Shown here piece by piece: positions 22,401-34,429 of a stretch of DNA of 64,000 nucleotides. The stretch comes from Euonymus europaeus (taxonomy: Eukaryota > Streptophyta > Magnoliopsida > Celastrales > Celastraceae): NCBI GenBank assembly GCA_963580455.1, contig OY756968.1, positions 19,561,996-19,625,995 on the forward strand, given 5' to 3'. Every line of letters begins with the position of its first letter. The first letter of the stretch is position 1. Under the pieces are notes generated by a model. The model did no database searches, was not told the origin of the DNA, and saw only the letters and a list, made by a program, of their open reading frames with translations. Both the position numbers and the translations under genes were made by a program.

Positions 22401-23475
22401 GATAAGTTTTATCCCTTAAATTATCTTTTTATTATTATTTTCGTGACTTTTTGAATGTTATATTTTGAGAACGTTATGTTAGAAAAAATTTACTATGCTT
22501 GTGTATAAGGGTTAGGGGCACTTTACATTCAAACTTTCTGGAATCACAACAAGCTTGTGTGATGTGTTATGCATTAGAGCATTTCTTATTTTGTTCACTA
22601 CATTTTTTTGTTTTGGATTTGAATCTATCGAAGGCTAAAATTTTTTGTTATATTTAATTTTAAAATTATTTTTGTTATTCGATATGTGGACTTTTTTGTG
22701 AGAAAGTCATCACCACATGTATCCATACATACATGATTGTATGATATGTTTGAATTGGGTGATATATGCTTAGTGTTTGATATTATTTTTCATGTCATCT
22801 AACATTAATTTTGCATTGATTTTGTCATTAAATCATGAATGTCAACATTCTCGGAAAAAATATTCACACTCACATGACTGACTGAACAACCATAATTGTT
22901 AGCACACGAGAAGACACTAAAAGAGGCTAGGATTCCATATGCGTTAGCAAGAAAGATGACTATCACTTGTATATATTAATTAACAATAGTCTTTGTTTCG
23001 CTCGAGATAATAGTATTGTGATGTATGTATATTTTAAGTAAACTTCTAATTGTTTTTACAAGTTTTATATTGGTTATGGAAGGGAAGTGCATTTTATGTT
23101 GAAGCAACAAAAGTTTGGCCCGTATATCAGAAGCTATATTCATATATATTTGACGTGGATGAGGTTGGTCTATCAAGAAAGACAAGTAGATCTATGCATA
23201 GTGTCATATTTGTTGTCAATTTTGATAAGTTACTGTTTTTGTTCATGAAATTATCACAAGATTAATTGTCCCATGTTGACCGGTCTATTATATGTGACTT
23301 CTTTATATATAAATATAAAATATATATTATTCTCAGCAGATCTATGCTGTTTTAATGTGGAAAATTTTAGTTAAAATTTTATGATATGTGTTTATGTAAA
23401 CTATATACCCCTAACTCAATCATAATTTGAAATATATTTCTAAATTTATATTTTATAATAAATTCAATTATACAT
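19445..23475. other. AT-rich intergenic stretch
   Basis: No gene or transposon coding was recognised. The first 150 bp are presumably B3 3' UTR. 20460-20482 has TTAA tandem repeats. Several short ORFs (for example 21581-21781) are AT-rich and look random. 20260-20480 and 20940-21060 resemble one another (CATACAATATATAAAAGTAG, then CCTCCCAAA/CCTCCTAAA), so they are probably an old duplication or two copies of one AT-rich repeat. Confidence 0.5.
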
Positions 23476-23477
23476 TT

Positions 23478-25165
23478 TTTTATCACAAACGAAGCTCATA
23501 TATTAACTTGAATGAAAATCTTGGGTTACAAGATGAGCAACTTCATGAGGAATCTCCTCAATAAGAAAACAATCATGCATGCTCTTGCCTTAACGCTAAT
23601 TTTGCCAAAGAATGAGCAACCATATTGGCATTCTTACCAACATGACGCACTTCCGACTGAATAAAGAAACTGAGCAAAGATTGAATATCATCCACCACCA
23701 CTCCATAAGGAAGAAAGTTTGGATCCATAGAAAGGACATGGTTAACCACCGTAAATGAATCAGATTCAGCAACAATGAATCGGAAACCACAGTCTCAAGC
23801 AAATTGTAATCCTGTCAAAAGTGTCATTGCCTCCCCTTGGCACACATCCAAGCATCTCCGTCCTTTAGTCATGGCAGAGCCTACCACCTCACCTTCATGA
23901 TCTCTGATGACAACCCCAATTCCAAGCTCACCATTCAGGAAGGCCGCATCAGTGTTAACCTTCATAGCTAGATGAGAGGTCGTTGCCAATGAGAAACATG
24001 TACTGCATTGCGAACACTATCACCTAAACTCCCTCCAGCCATCTTCACATTTCTCCATTGTTAAATTAAATCTTGAGCACAAACCCCACACTCCATGGGA
24101 GATGCAATTTAAGTGTATTTTCCCGAGTTAGTAAAGAATTACCACAGGCTCACCACATGAAGTGCTTGATTTTGGGATAACTTGCAACGCCCAAAGGGAT
24201 TTCCACATTATTCGGATATCCTGGTTGTTGTGCATACCATCAGCTGGATCTCTATAGCGTGAAGAATTAGCCACGTGGTAACCAAACTTGACCGAAAAAA
24301 TCCCATCCTTGCTCCAAGACCAAATTAACTTGTCTAGAGGCCACTAGAGACTAATGGGAATTGAAAGAATATTATCAGCCAAGGGAGGATTGAAATTATC
24401 TCTAATTATTGACTCCCTCCAACAGTCCGCTTCGAAATCGATGAGAGAAGACACCTTTGCCTCCGAAGACAAAGAAGACCCGACATTGAACTCTATTACT
24501 GAATCCTTCAACTCCCAAATGTTAGTGAACACTCCAATATTCGCACTGGTTCCCACTCTCCATCGAGCCTCATTCCACAGAACATCTCTACCAACAATTA
24601 AACTTGTCCACAAATAGGAAGAATTAGAGCCTTTTCTTGCTGACTAGAAGGTACCATGAGGAAAGTACTTACCTCGCAATACTCGGGCTGCTAAAGATTC
24701 TGGATCAATTGCCACCCTTGCTTTGCTAACAAAGCTAAATTAAAAGACTCTAAATCTATAAATCCCATACCTCCATTTTCCTTAGCATCACACATCTTTC
24801 TCCAACTCACCCATTGCATCGATTTAGAGGTTTCATTCCCCCACCAAAATCTTCTGATCATACGATTAATGGCCTCACATACCGCTGACGGAATTTTGAA
24901 GCAGTTCATCAAATAAGTTGGAATGGCCTGTAGAACCGATTTTACCATCACTTCTTTCTTGGCACGCGATAGACTTTTACTCCGCCAACACTTTATTCAA
25001 CTCCATATCTGGTCTTTAATTTCATCGAAATGAAGAGCCTTAGCTATGCCTACCATGAGAGGAACACCCAAATATTTGTCGCAACCCATAATTTTATGAA
25101 CCCCCTGAGTAGGAATAATATCCCCTTTCGGCACACTGTTAATAAGAATAGAGTATCCTACTTTA
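23478..25165 (-). mobile_element. Truncated LINE (RT C-terminus, zf-RVT, RNase H), degenerate
   Basis: Reading the - strand from 25165: an RT C-terminal region with KYLGVPLMVG, then [20 protein letters not shown] and RRFWWGNE, then the L1-type WRVGTSANIGVF block and the zf-RVT linker (DKLIWSWSKDGIFSVK). After a disrupted stretch comes an RNase H domain with MKVNTDAAFLNGELGIGVVI, EAMTLLTGLQFA and AESDSFTVV, ending HVGKNANMVAHSLAKLAL. Stops and frame changes occur throughout. The 5' half is missing, as expected from incomplete reverse transcription. An A-run (complement of TTTTTTT at 23476-23482) marks the 3' end. Confidence 0.87.
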
Positions 25166-25207
25166 TGTGTTACCTATTTTGTTAATTTTTTTATGATCAA
25201 AATTATA

Positions 25208-25385
25208 AAAAAAGATTTAGGCTATGCTTAAGAGAGGGGTTATGAGGGTTTCATAAAAGTGAACCCTTGTTTGGTATGGGAGGGGTTGGGAGCCTTTAAT
25301 TTGAGTAAACACCTCTCAATCCCTCATTTTGAGGGGTTCGAAGGGGTGCACGTCCCAACACCTTTCCCAAGTAAGGTCTTAGAGT
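25208..25385 (+). mobile_element. Fragment of a Harbinger-like MITE
   Basis: GGCTATGCTTAAGAGAGGGG followed by G-rich GGTTATGAGGG and GGAGGGGTTGGGAG resembles, inverted, the sequence at 34140-34268 (AGCTATGCTTGACATGAGGG on the - strand). Both look like ends of one transposon family. The opposite end was not found. The superfamily is inferred from the nearby Myb/SANT-like ORF at 33 kb. Confidence 0.4.
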
Positions 25386-26180
25386 AAACTATAAATACAT
25401 TTCACTAAGTCTAAATACATTTCACTTCGGAATCAAACTCTCATTCGGTATTCATCCTTATGTGGTTAACGAGACGACGAAGCCTCGCCGACACCCGAAC
25501 TTTATCATGGAAGGCAAGCTTTCCGTTGATTTTATGTTCTCTCTTTCTATTTCCATATCAATCTCGTAGTAGCAAACACACATTGTACGTGTTATTTGTT
25601 TTTTTACTATGAAAATTCAATCATTGAATCGTGTGTTATGCAAAACAAAAAAAGGTTGACAGAGGTTGATCCATTAGGATTCAGTTTGATTCTTTGCTTT
25701 TTTGGGTTTGTGGAATGTTCTTGTGTTCCATTTTGGCTTCAAAGGACTTGCACACGAATGATTATCGAGGCCTCACGATACATGCCAAATTGCAAACCCT
25801 AAGATCTGCAATCAATAAAAAGTCGATCGAGGTCTTGACAACTTGCAAATGATACACTAGGTTGACCGTGAAATTTGACCTTAGTATGGTGCCGACCATA
25901 AAAGCTTCGACGGTCAAGTAAGATGTTGATAAGGGAGTTTGTATTGAGAGAAGTGAAAGCCTTTAAAGAGAGAAAAATTGAGTAAATCTTCCTCAGGCGA
26001 TTGAGAGATCATTTAATGAGGTTGAAACCTCTTGTATTTATAGTGATTTTGCTCACGTGAATTATGAGCTGTCATGTGTTGGGCTTGGATTAGGTGGTGG
26101 AACTGTGAGGGAGCTTCCTGGCATCACATAAGACTTTGAGCCTTATCGTGTACATAGCCCAGGTCATAGGCCCGTTGGGC
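25386..26180. other. Intergenic sequence, no gene recognised
   Basis: Short ORFs only (for example 25596-25802, 68 codons, with no known motif). TTGACCGTGAAATTTGACC and a later CGACGGTCAAGTAAGATG, with a TATA-like GTATTTATAGTG near 26034, could be part of an LTR promoter, but ends were not found. Confidence 0.3.
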
Positions 26181-26345
26181 TGGATTGGCTTCAGTGAGCC
26201 AATGTGTCGATAAGGTCTCGTGGGCATATTTGATTTGGCTTCAGTGAATATATGTGTCAATCAGGCCGAGTTGATTGGGTTTCAATGCGTCAATGTGTAG
26301 ATTGAGCCTCGTGTGCCTAGTTGATTGGGCTTTAGTAGACTTGAT
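26181..26345 (+). repeat. Four degenerate ~45-bp tandem units
   Basis: GATTGGCTTCAGTGAGCC-type cores start near 26183, 26232, 26273 and 26323. Each is followed by a variant of AATGTGTCGATAAGG. They probably belong to a decayed LTR. Confidence 0.6.
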
Positions 26346-26384
26346 CGAACGCGAGCCATCAGACCCGTGCGTACAAAAATTTTC

Positions 26385-26535
26385 CACCTAACGACAGATT
26401 AATTTAAGACAAAGCTTAATGAGTGGCCACAAGAGTGTTGTTTTTAGTGAGAATCAAACTCAGACCTCCCAAATTCATACAATTTTATACCAAAAAGATT
26501 AACCAACTACACTATCACCAATTGCCAATTGGTTG
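26385..26535 (-). mobile_element. tRNA-derived SINE, candidate
   Basis: On the - strand a pol III A-box-like GTGTAGTTGGTTAATC (26499-26514) is followed about 40 nt later by a B-box-like GAGTTTGATTCTC (26450-26462). The tail runs through CACTCATTAAGC. Spacing and motifs fit a plant SINE head. No target duplication was confirmed. Confidence 0.5.
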
Positions 26536-26799
26536 TCATGCTAGAACAAGCTTGTTATCCCAAACACTAAAATAGGAAAATTTTAAGATCCAGCCGAAAT
26601 GTTTGACATATTATATAAGAGTGCACAATATTAATAATAATATTAATATTAGATTTTCCATATTATATTTATAGTTTTATAAGTCCTCTGCAAAAGCATG
26701 AGATTGTTACATATTAATACGTGTGTCATGATCTTCTTTGGCTTAGCTCCTTAGACGTCAACCTTATGTGGATTGCAGATGGATGGCAGTCAGTGAAAA

Positions 26800-27240
26800 T
26801 GGTCAGCCTTATTGGTTGTTTCCACGGAAGATGTAGAGGGTTTTGATCTGCATTTCAAGCACATTGAACATTGGAATCGTTTCTTTGTCAGGGACGAGGA
26901 AGGTTGGAATGACTTCATAAAATTTACTTTATTCTTAATCTTAAACTTTCATGTGAGAACCCTATCTTATATGTGTATTTACTGTAATCTACTTGGATGA
27001 TTGTGATTCAAAATAAGAAAGATTTCATAGTAAAATTATTACAGTCCCTCCCATCTCGTTTGTTGAGATTAATGGTTGAATATTTTCTATCATCCCGTTT
27101 GTTGAGATTAATGGTTGAATATTTTCTAGACTGTCGTTTGCAGATGAGCAATGTATTTTGTGAGTTTTTGAATTACTCGATTAGGCAAGAATTGATCGTC
27201 TTTTATTTTCCTTGTTCATTGCAAAGGCAATGCATGTAAT
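26800..27240 (+). other. Unassigned ORF-bearing stretch with an in-frame 39-bp repeat
   Basis: 26812-27000 and 26997-27239 are two overlapping-in-end ORFs of 62 and 80 codons. The first contains FDLHFKHIEHWNRFFVRDEE, which looks coding but matches nothing I know. The second holds a 39-bp tandem duplication at 27053-27130 that repeats 13 residues (SRLLRLMVEYFLS / SRLLRLMVEYFLD). This may be the remnant of a gene. Confidence 0.3.
27053..27130 (+). repeat. 39-bp tandem repeat, two copies
   Basis: Two adjacent copies containing CGTTTGTTGAGATTAATGG differ at only two positions. The unit length is a multiple of three. Confidence 0.88.
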
Positions 27241-27693
27241 ACAGGCTTGTAGGAGCTGTATCTTCTTTCATCTGCTCTGTACTCACAACGACCATATTAT
27301 AACTTGGATTCTATCGAAAGAATATGGTGGATCTAAGCATTGTTTTCTTTCACATTGACAAAATATGGTGAATCCAACATTTTGAACTAAAATCAAACTG
27401 AAATAAATCCAGATACAAAAGCATCCATTAGCATATCATCTGCTACGTCAATATAGCAGAGAGAGAGAGAGACAGATATAAACAACTATTACAATATCAC
27501 AAAACTGCTTCACCTCCCCCTCACTAGCTAAACACAACCTCTATGAAATTCTTCTATACTTGTTCATCTCAACACAGTTTGATGAAGAAGTTGCACTCAT
27601 ATTGAAGGTAATAAAATTCATCTCACAACATTGAAGGGTAATTTGTAGGGAGGTGAGGCTCACACTCTCTCTCTGTGCAGCTGAATCATGCGA

Positions 27694-30600
27694 CTAACAA
27701 GGGAAAAGGGAAGGAGAAGGATCTCGCTGCAACTTCCCGTTCGATAAATCAAGCTTCTTCATCTTCTCTTCACACCAAAGCAACTGCTCTTTCGTAATTT
27801 TCACCATTCTCAGAACCCTTGATAAGATTTTAACATCAACAAGGCCAAATAGAAGTTGAACATCCTCAGGTGTTTGAGGCCATGATGTCTTCTTCCAGCC
27901 TTTGCTCTTTTTACGCGCTTCCTTCAGCTTCATTATTTTCTGCACACAAGATAGATGGAATTTATAGAACAAAACAGTATTTAGAAAATCAAAACAGTAA
28001 AGCCAAAACAATGGAGTCTATCAGTAGCATGATTGCTACATTCTAGTACCACTACACAGCTACAGCATGAGAAATGAGACTCGGAGAAGCAACTAAGAAA
28101 ATTATATTTTTGTGGGTCATTTCTTCCATAACATAATAGGAAGGCATACAATTCAAAATTATACTGCATAAATATAACTAGGAAAAAGTTTCAACGTTCA
28201 GTCAACAAGGCAAATGAAAAATATAAGAAAATTTTCATGAAGCCAGAAAAGAATTACTGTTTCCGCTAAATCTATCGCTACAAGCATGAACGCAACTGAA
28301 AATAAGAAACCAAAACAAATATAATTTTGTCGATAAAATATAGTCATGTTGCAATGAGATGTAACAAAACAATTGCAAAATGACATGTAAAAGAACAACT
28401 GCAAAATGTAATGGCCAAAAAATTGTAAACTTGAAGTTATTATATTATTATAAGTTTATAAATACTGAATGCATTTGCAAACAAATATTAATTTCAAGCA
28501 TGCAGTTACAGATGAAAAGAAAAACAATTGGCAACGTTTGATAAGCGAAACCTGTCACAAAAAAGATAGCAGGACAAGAAAATTACATCAATGAGAAGAC
28601 CCCGCAATTAATCTTTAACTTGGGATATGTATAAACAAGATAGCCTGACAAAACCTTACCTTATCAAGAGAAGATTGAATCAATTGAAGTGGAATTGCTA
28701 TTTGATTCTGATTTCCAAATATGTTCCGCACACCATTCGATTTTTTCTTGTCCATCTTCAAGAAAATGTGAAATGTAAGGACAGAGCTTTGAATGATTCT
28801 GATCAGATTACATGCAAGGACCATGAAATCTGGTTCCTCTTCTTCTGACTTGCTTTGATCTGAACCTGAATAGATTCACAAAACAAATTACTTAACAACA
28901 AAAGCACAGAAAATTGCAGGGTCATAAAACAAGTCCACGCTTTAGAATGTGAGCCAAAATTAATAAACCGCTGGAGACATACTGTTCAAGGACCAACAAA
29001 CACTCTAATACTTTCTCTTATTTCCAGACTTACCTTGTATATTTGGAACCTGAAGAAGTTTAGGCAAAATATTTCTTGCACGAGTATAAATTTCTGGTCT
29101 TGGACCTTGCTCAAAAGGCTCATTCTCAATGAATCTTTGTAATAAGACCTGAAATTGCTGAAACTGCTGAGCACTATGGTTGTAACAGGTGGGACTTTCA
29201 GGTTGGCATGAGATTTTCTGGTTCAGTTGAGTGTACTGACAGTGGAGTGCTTCCCAGGTCAAGCAAGTCTGTGCTACATAGGCTGTTTCAAGATCGTGAT
29301 ATGGATCATTATCAGGCTGCTGCAGATGCTCAGTCTCATCATCAGGTTCTTCAAGCTTTTTCAACGAAAGGCAGAGAAGGTGGGATCTGTGCTTTTTAGA
29401 TGCAGATCTTGGTGATGGAGTTGAAGGATTCAGGGAGACTGTAACAAAACCAAAATGAACGTTTGATTAGGATTAAATATTTTCACCCTCGGTACTAGAA
29501 ACGCAATCATGTAAACACAATTTAAAATCATGCTAGAAGACATCGCCGGTGGCTCCCAAAATATACTACCGAAAGAAACCCTGAATAGCAGAGTAAGATT
29601 ATAAAAAAGATTCCAATAAACGCAGCAACCTTATGATCATGCTATTTTGTCATGTCATGGCATAGGAAGCAAGATACTAGTTTTATCATGCAAAAACGTA
29701 CTCCCAGGAAATAATTATCAGGACATCAATGACCTAGACATGCTTTGCATTAGAAAACCTCTTCAAACTGTACATTCAAATACGAAAAATTATATCTTTC
29801 ACTGATTCAATCTTCAAGGCAATATAAATAAATTGGTTTCCCCCGTTATCAGTCCACACCATCCCAACAACTAAAATGAGAAGACTGAAGAGCTTCAAGT
29901 TAAGTTTCAATTGATCCCTAGATAAAGAAAAAAAATATAAATTAAAAAATCAATCAAACTTTAGAATGCTAAAGTATAGATCCAACGAAAAAAGCAATAG
30001 AAGCATTTTTAGCCCCATTCATCCAACCTAGAATTTAGACACTTTATTCAGCAACTTATTCAAAGTGTAATGAAGTGCAACTCGTGTTTCAATTTCAGAC
30101 TTCCAAACAATCACAAAGTTGTCGATCTCATTCCACACATGACACATGAACACTAAAACATGTATCACCAAATACCCGAAACCTTAAATATGTAAAGCTA
30201 GACCAAGAAACAGGTAATATAACCGGACTAAATGAAAATTTAAACATTTACCAGCTTCCTTGAGCTGCCGTGCAGCCATCCGATCAAAGAACAGCATCCT
30301 TTCACAGTACTTATCATACACAACATCGAACCCACCCCACCATCGCCGCCCCTCTGCCTCCACATCCAGCCACTCAGAAGGGTTCGTCTCAGCCTCAACC
30401 TCTTCTTCTTCCTCCTCCTCCACGCATGACTCTTCCTCAGGTATAAGCATCATAAAACTGTTCCTCCTAAGTTCCTTCAACCTCCTCTTAACCTCATTTG
30501 TTATAAAATCATCATCATCATCCTCAGCTTCATTAAATGGATCAGCATAAGCAGATTTTCCAATATTATCACCATGAGAAACCTCGTTCTTTGGTTCATC

Positions 30601-30768
30601 TGGTGGCGGCACCGGTTGATCAACAGATAAATTTTCTGCAGGATCTGGCTTTCGGGCATTCCTGAATTTTATAACTTTGAAGAAATCCATCTCCAACACC
30701 CACAATTTGTGCCCCCAATGGGATTCGTCCTGCACCCAATACTGGACTATTTTATTCTTTTTTCCCAA
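27694..30768 (-). CDS. DUF1666 (L34Ae-like) family protein, 4 exons
   Basis: Exons 30252-30768, 29034-29438, 28660-28865 and 27694-27939 (- strand) join in phase to 458 codons (457 aa) with GT/AG introns. The N-terminal part is acidic and low-complexity (DDDDDF, EEEEEEEVEAE). The conserved family core starts around WWGGFDVVYDKYCERMLFF and RQLKEA, continues with DLETAYVAQTCLTWEALHCQ, RFIENEPFEQGPR and QSKSEEEEPDFMV, and ends with the basic KLKEARKKSKGWKK and WPQTPEDVQLLFGLVD. This order matches plant DUF1666 proteins, often labelled ribosomal protein L34Ae without proof. Function is unknown. Translation might instead start at the internal Met of MDFFKVIKF, 26 codons later. The gene appears intact. 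Confidence 0.88.
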
Positions 30769-32300
30769 CTCAAACCTTGAAAGTCTCCCCCAGAATCAAA
30801 AGAGAATAAAAGGAATTGTTCTCAGCCAGAGAAAAATATTCTGATTCCAAGGACTGCTTGCTATTTATGCCAACCCAATAGACATGTCACACAAATGTGA
30901 GATCTTGAATTCAAAATCCTGCCCAACTTCTGCTTTGTTGAAGACATCATAACAGAGAGAGAAGAAAAAACCGAAGAATCGAAGCCCCAGTAAGCGATAG
31001 AATCAGTGATCTATAACCTCATAAGACTATTAGCTCACTTGAATAACTGATCTTATGACCCACCCAGGAACTTTGCCAAACTCAAGAAACCCACAGTGCT
31101 GCTTCTTTGCTAAGATTCTCAACTATCCTAAAATGAAGCCTTAGCACAGCTCAAGAGAGTACATTCTTCTTCTCACATGCACATTCAAGAGACTGATCTT
31201 GAAGCTTTCCAAATTCCCAAAGTGAACCACAGCACAGCACAGCACAGCAAAAGTTCTCTAGATTCCTTCACCAGTGAGGAGCTCAAGAGTGCAGAGAAAA
31301 TATTATAAAAAACAATGTAACCCACCAAAGGTCACACACAAAAACCCCAATTAATGTCACTCAAAAAGTTCACTAACTGTTACCTGATCACCTCTACACA
31401 TGAACCCTGAGAAATCCCAAAACACACAAGAACCGACCAGCTTATCTGACTTATGAGACGGGAATAACTCAAAAGACCATGACAACCTGGGAGATCAAGC
31501 CATTGCAAAGCAAATGTGGGAACCCACAAACCCCAAGAAGCTGAAATGATGCTTCTGGTAAAAAGTGAAAACCCTAATCAAACAGAGAGAGAAACGATAG
31601 AAAGTGAACTGAAAACGCAATAAATGTGAGCCATAACTATTGTTTCCCTCTTTTCTCAAAAGTAGTAATGAGTATTTATATATTGAATATTGATTGTGTT
31701 AATGGGTGTTCCCAAAATGGAGAGACTGTGATCACGACCCCCAAGAGACCCGGCAGAGCAATGAATCATTTTTATGAAAAAAAATCAAATTGACCAAATT
31801 GATGCAGATGCCAGCAAAATATATTCACGAAACAGATTATGAATTTGATTAATGTAAATTACGGTCTTTGTAATTTAGCTGAAAATGGGGGTCGAGAAGG
31901 AAGCACGAGGCACGAGGGAAACAGTGCCTTGCAGACATCGTACAGAGAATATTGCCAGAGCTCTCATAAAACTCCCCAGAAAAGGCCGGGAAGCACAATG
32001 GAGTTTTTTTTTATTATAAATATCAGTTTATGCTTTACCCGTGAATGCGCCGTGAGATAAGATATTTTTATTATGGTGTAATAAGATGATTGTTATTCAA
32101 AAATCGTTTAGTGGATCACTTTAAAAATTATGGTGAAGTGAATTTAAGCTGTTTGGGGAAGTGGGTCGAGGAGGAAAAATGTAGAAGAGGTGAAATTAAT
32201 TTTACTTATTTTTATTTGAAAAATCAAAAAATGAAAAAAAAAAGTCAAAAATTATATTTTTTTTATTTGTGAGATAGAATAATGTTTATCATTTATTCTT
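30769..32300. other. Upstream region of the DUF1666 gene
   Basis: No further coding was recognised. Pyrimidine-rich sequence on the - strand and several GT/AG-like sites at 30900-31650 suggest a 5' UTR that may be spliced. AGCACAGCACAGCACAGC at 31230-31248 is a short repeat. 31839-32272 contains two short ORFs without recognisable motifs. Confidence 0.35.
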
Positions 32301-32899
32301 GAATATTGTAAAAAAATTAGGGACAACTTTGTAATTTAGAGATATGGATCTCACCAACTATTAAAAAATTTGGCAAAAAGATATTAGCCGCACCATTCTC
32401 TCCCTCTTCCTACACAGTTTCCCCCCAAATTTAGAGGAGAAATTTTTGGTGTGGGTTCACCAAAATTTATCCTCTAATTATTTCTCGCATTTGTTTCTCT
32501 CCTTTCCAAACAATTCCGTTATGTTTGGATTGTGAGGGGAAGAAAAATTAGAGAAGAACGAAAAATGGAGTGGATGAGGAGAAAATGTTAATTTTACTTC
32601 CCGTTGTTTGAATACTCAAAAAGTAAGAGAAAGAAAAGTGAAAAAAAAATGATTTGTAAGATGTATATAGATTTATCATTTTATCCTTGATATTAATTTG
32701 TATATATTATTATTTATTCATTTATATATAAATTATATTATATATATAATATATGGTGGGATCCGCCTATACGGCGGGACCCACCAAAACTTAGTATTTC
32801 TTCCGAAATCCCATAGTTTTACTTATGTTTAACTTATGTTTTTTGACAAACTAGATTATATTGCAGTAACTATTTTTGTGTGTTACGTGTTGGCAGAAA

Positions 32900-33536
32900 A
32901 ATAAGAATGATGTGAAATGGAAGAACAATAAAATTTAGAACTACTACAAGCTTGAACAGTTATGGGCAATTGATAGAGCTGATGCAGAAAAGAGAATTGA
33001 TGCAACTGAATTACAACAACAATGGAGAAGGGCTATTAGAGTAGAAAGCTTGATGAGTGATAATGTTAAAAAGAATGATGGGTCATATGACGTTAATTTT
33101 GAGGATAACGATGGAGCAAATGAGCTGAATGCAACCCCAACACAAGCACAATGTAGTGTGGCATTAGAGGTCTCTTCTCCTTACGAAGGTTCTGCTTCAA
33201 GTAGTAGAAAGAAATGTAAAAAAAAAATGCAATGTGAAAATGATTCTGCACAAATTATTGCTACAATGAAGGAGTGAAATAATGATTTGAAGAATGAATT
33301 TAAAGAAATTGTGAACGTATACAAACTTGCACATCGAGCTAAGGACATTAGTGGAGATGAATTGTTTAATCAACTCGAATGTTTGGGTCTAGAGCTGGAT
33401 GTTATTGATGATGCTTACACATTTCTGAACAAGTTTTCTGATATGCTCTTTGCATTTGTTGAGTATCCGATGGCTCATCGTAAGCGTTGGTTGTTGAAGG
33501 AACTAGAGAACTGGAGGAGTAAAGCTGCCATGTAGA
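32900..33536 (+). pseudogene. Myb/SANT-like protein of PIF/Harbinger ORF1 type, partial
   Basis: After a likely acceptor (TTGGCAG near 32897) the frame reads KNKNDVKWKNN, then a stop at 32936, then KLEQLWAIDRADAEKR. An open segment 33050-33277 ends in a TGA. The last segment (33287-33535) contains KDISGDELFNQLECLGLELD and AHRKRWLLKELENW. The C-terminal pattern of acidic helices followed by RKRWLLKEL is typical of plant Myb/SANT-like (L10-interacting) proteins, many of which are the DNA-binding ORF1 of Harbinger transposons. Two in-frame stops suggest a pseudogene. The N-terminal Myb domain is missing or further upstream. Confidence 0.5.
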
Positions 33537-33544
33537 AATATTTA

Positions 33545-33895
33545 TGTTACTTTGAGACTTTATGTCAACTTTGTTTGACCCCTTGTTGGAGCTTATTTTG
33601 TAGGATTTGTAGATGGCAAGTTCTATATATGTGTTTGTTATTTTGTCGTATTTGTGGATTTGATGGAAATTTGAGACTTTATGGAAACTTTGTTTGATTC
33701 CATGTTAGAGCTTATTTTGTAGGATTTGTGGATGACTAGTTCTATATATGTTTTTGTTATTTTGTCAGGTTTGCGAATTTGATGGAAATTTTATACTTCA
33801 TGGAAACTTTGTTTGACCCCTTGTTGGAGCTTATTTTATAGGATTTATGGATGGCTAGTTCTATATGTGTTTGTTATTTTGTCAAGTTTGTGGAA
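33545..33895 (+). repeat. Three tandem 119-bp repeats downstream of the Myb/SANT-like ORF
   Basis: The core GAGCTTATTTT starts at 33589, 33708 and 33827, an exact period of 119 bp. Each unit contains CTTTGTTTGA, AGTTCTATAT and TTTGTTATTTTGTC. The first unit begins just after the stop codon. Confidence 0.88.
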
Positions 33896-34139
33896 GAGGG
33901 AGGTGCTTTGGCTAATTTTTTGGACACTTTTATAAGCCATCGAATTTAGTTTTGCGATTCTCTACTTGGTTCATTTTTGCATAAAAATAGTGTTTGTTAT
34001 GGTTTGCATAACTATAAATCATTTCATATATTTGGCCAAGAAATAACGAAAGGAAGAAAGAGATGACATCAAGAGAAAAGGAACAAAAGGAAGACATATC
34101 AGTAACATGGTATGGGCATTATAGGAAATTTATAAATAA

Positions 34140-34268
34140 ATTTTTTAACCAACCCCTCCTAACCCATATGCATACCAAGCAATGATTCCCTCTCAAAAAT
34201 CCCTCTCAACCCTCCCCAACCCTCCCCTTCCCAACCCCTCCCAACCCTCATGTCAAGCATAGCTTTAA
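34140..34268. mobile_element. Harbinger-like element end (AGCTATGCTTGACATGAGGG on the - strand)
   Basis: A C-rich tract (CCTCCCCAACCCTCCCC and neighbours) ends with CATGTCAAGCATAGCT. Read inward on the - strand it mirrors the end at 25208. It may be the right terminus of the transposon carrying the Myb/SANT-like ORF. A matching left terminus was not found at 32.3-32.9 kb. Confidence 0.4.
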
Positions 34269-34429
34269 TACTTTTTAAAATCTTCTCATTTTGCCATCAT
34301 TTTTTCTTTCCTCTCATTTCTCTCTCATTCCCAAACAATGTGTAAATGTAGTTTAGCATTAACGTCTATAAATTACATTTAAATTAAGTTCTTAATGATA
34401 TTAACATAAATTCACTAAAATTGTACATT

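Noticed and set aside
23476..25200. Target duplication of the truncated LINE
   Set aside because: The T-rich sequences at both ends (ATTTTTTTATCA and ATTTTTTTATGATCA) are similar, but low complexity makes the match unreliable.
32395..34360. One Harbinger element bounded by 32520 and 34355
   Set aside because: GTTTGGATTGTGAGGGGAAG and the inverted GTTTGGGAATGAGAG at the right are only vaguely alike, and no 3-bp duplication could be trusted.
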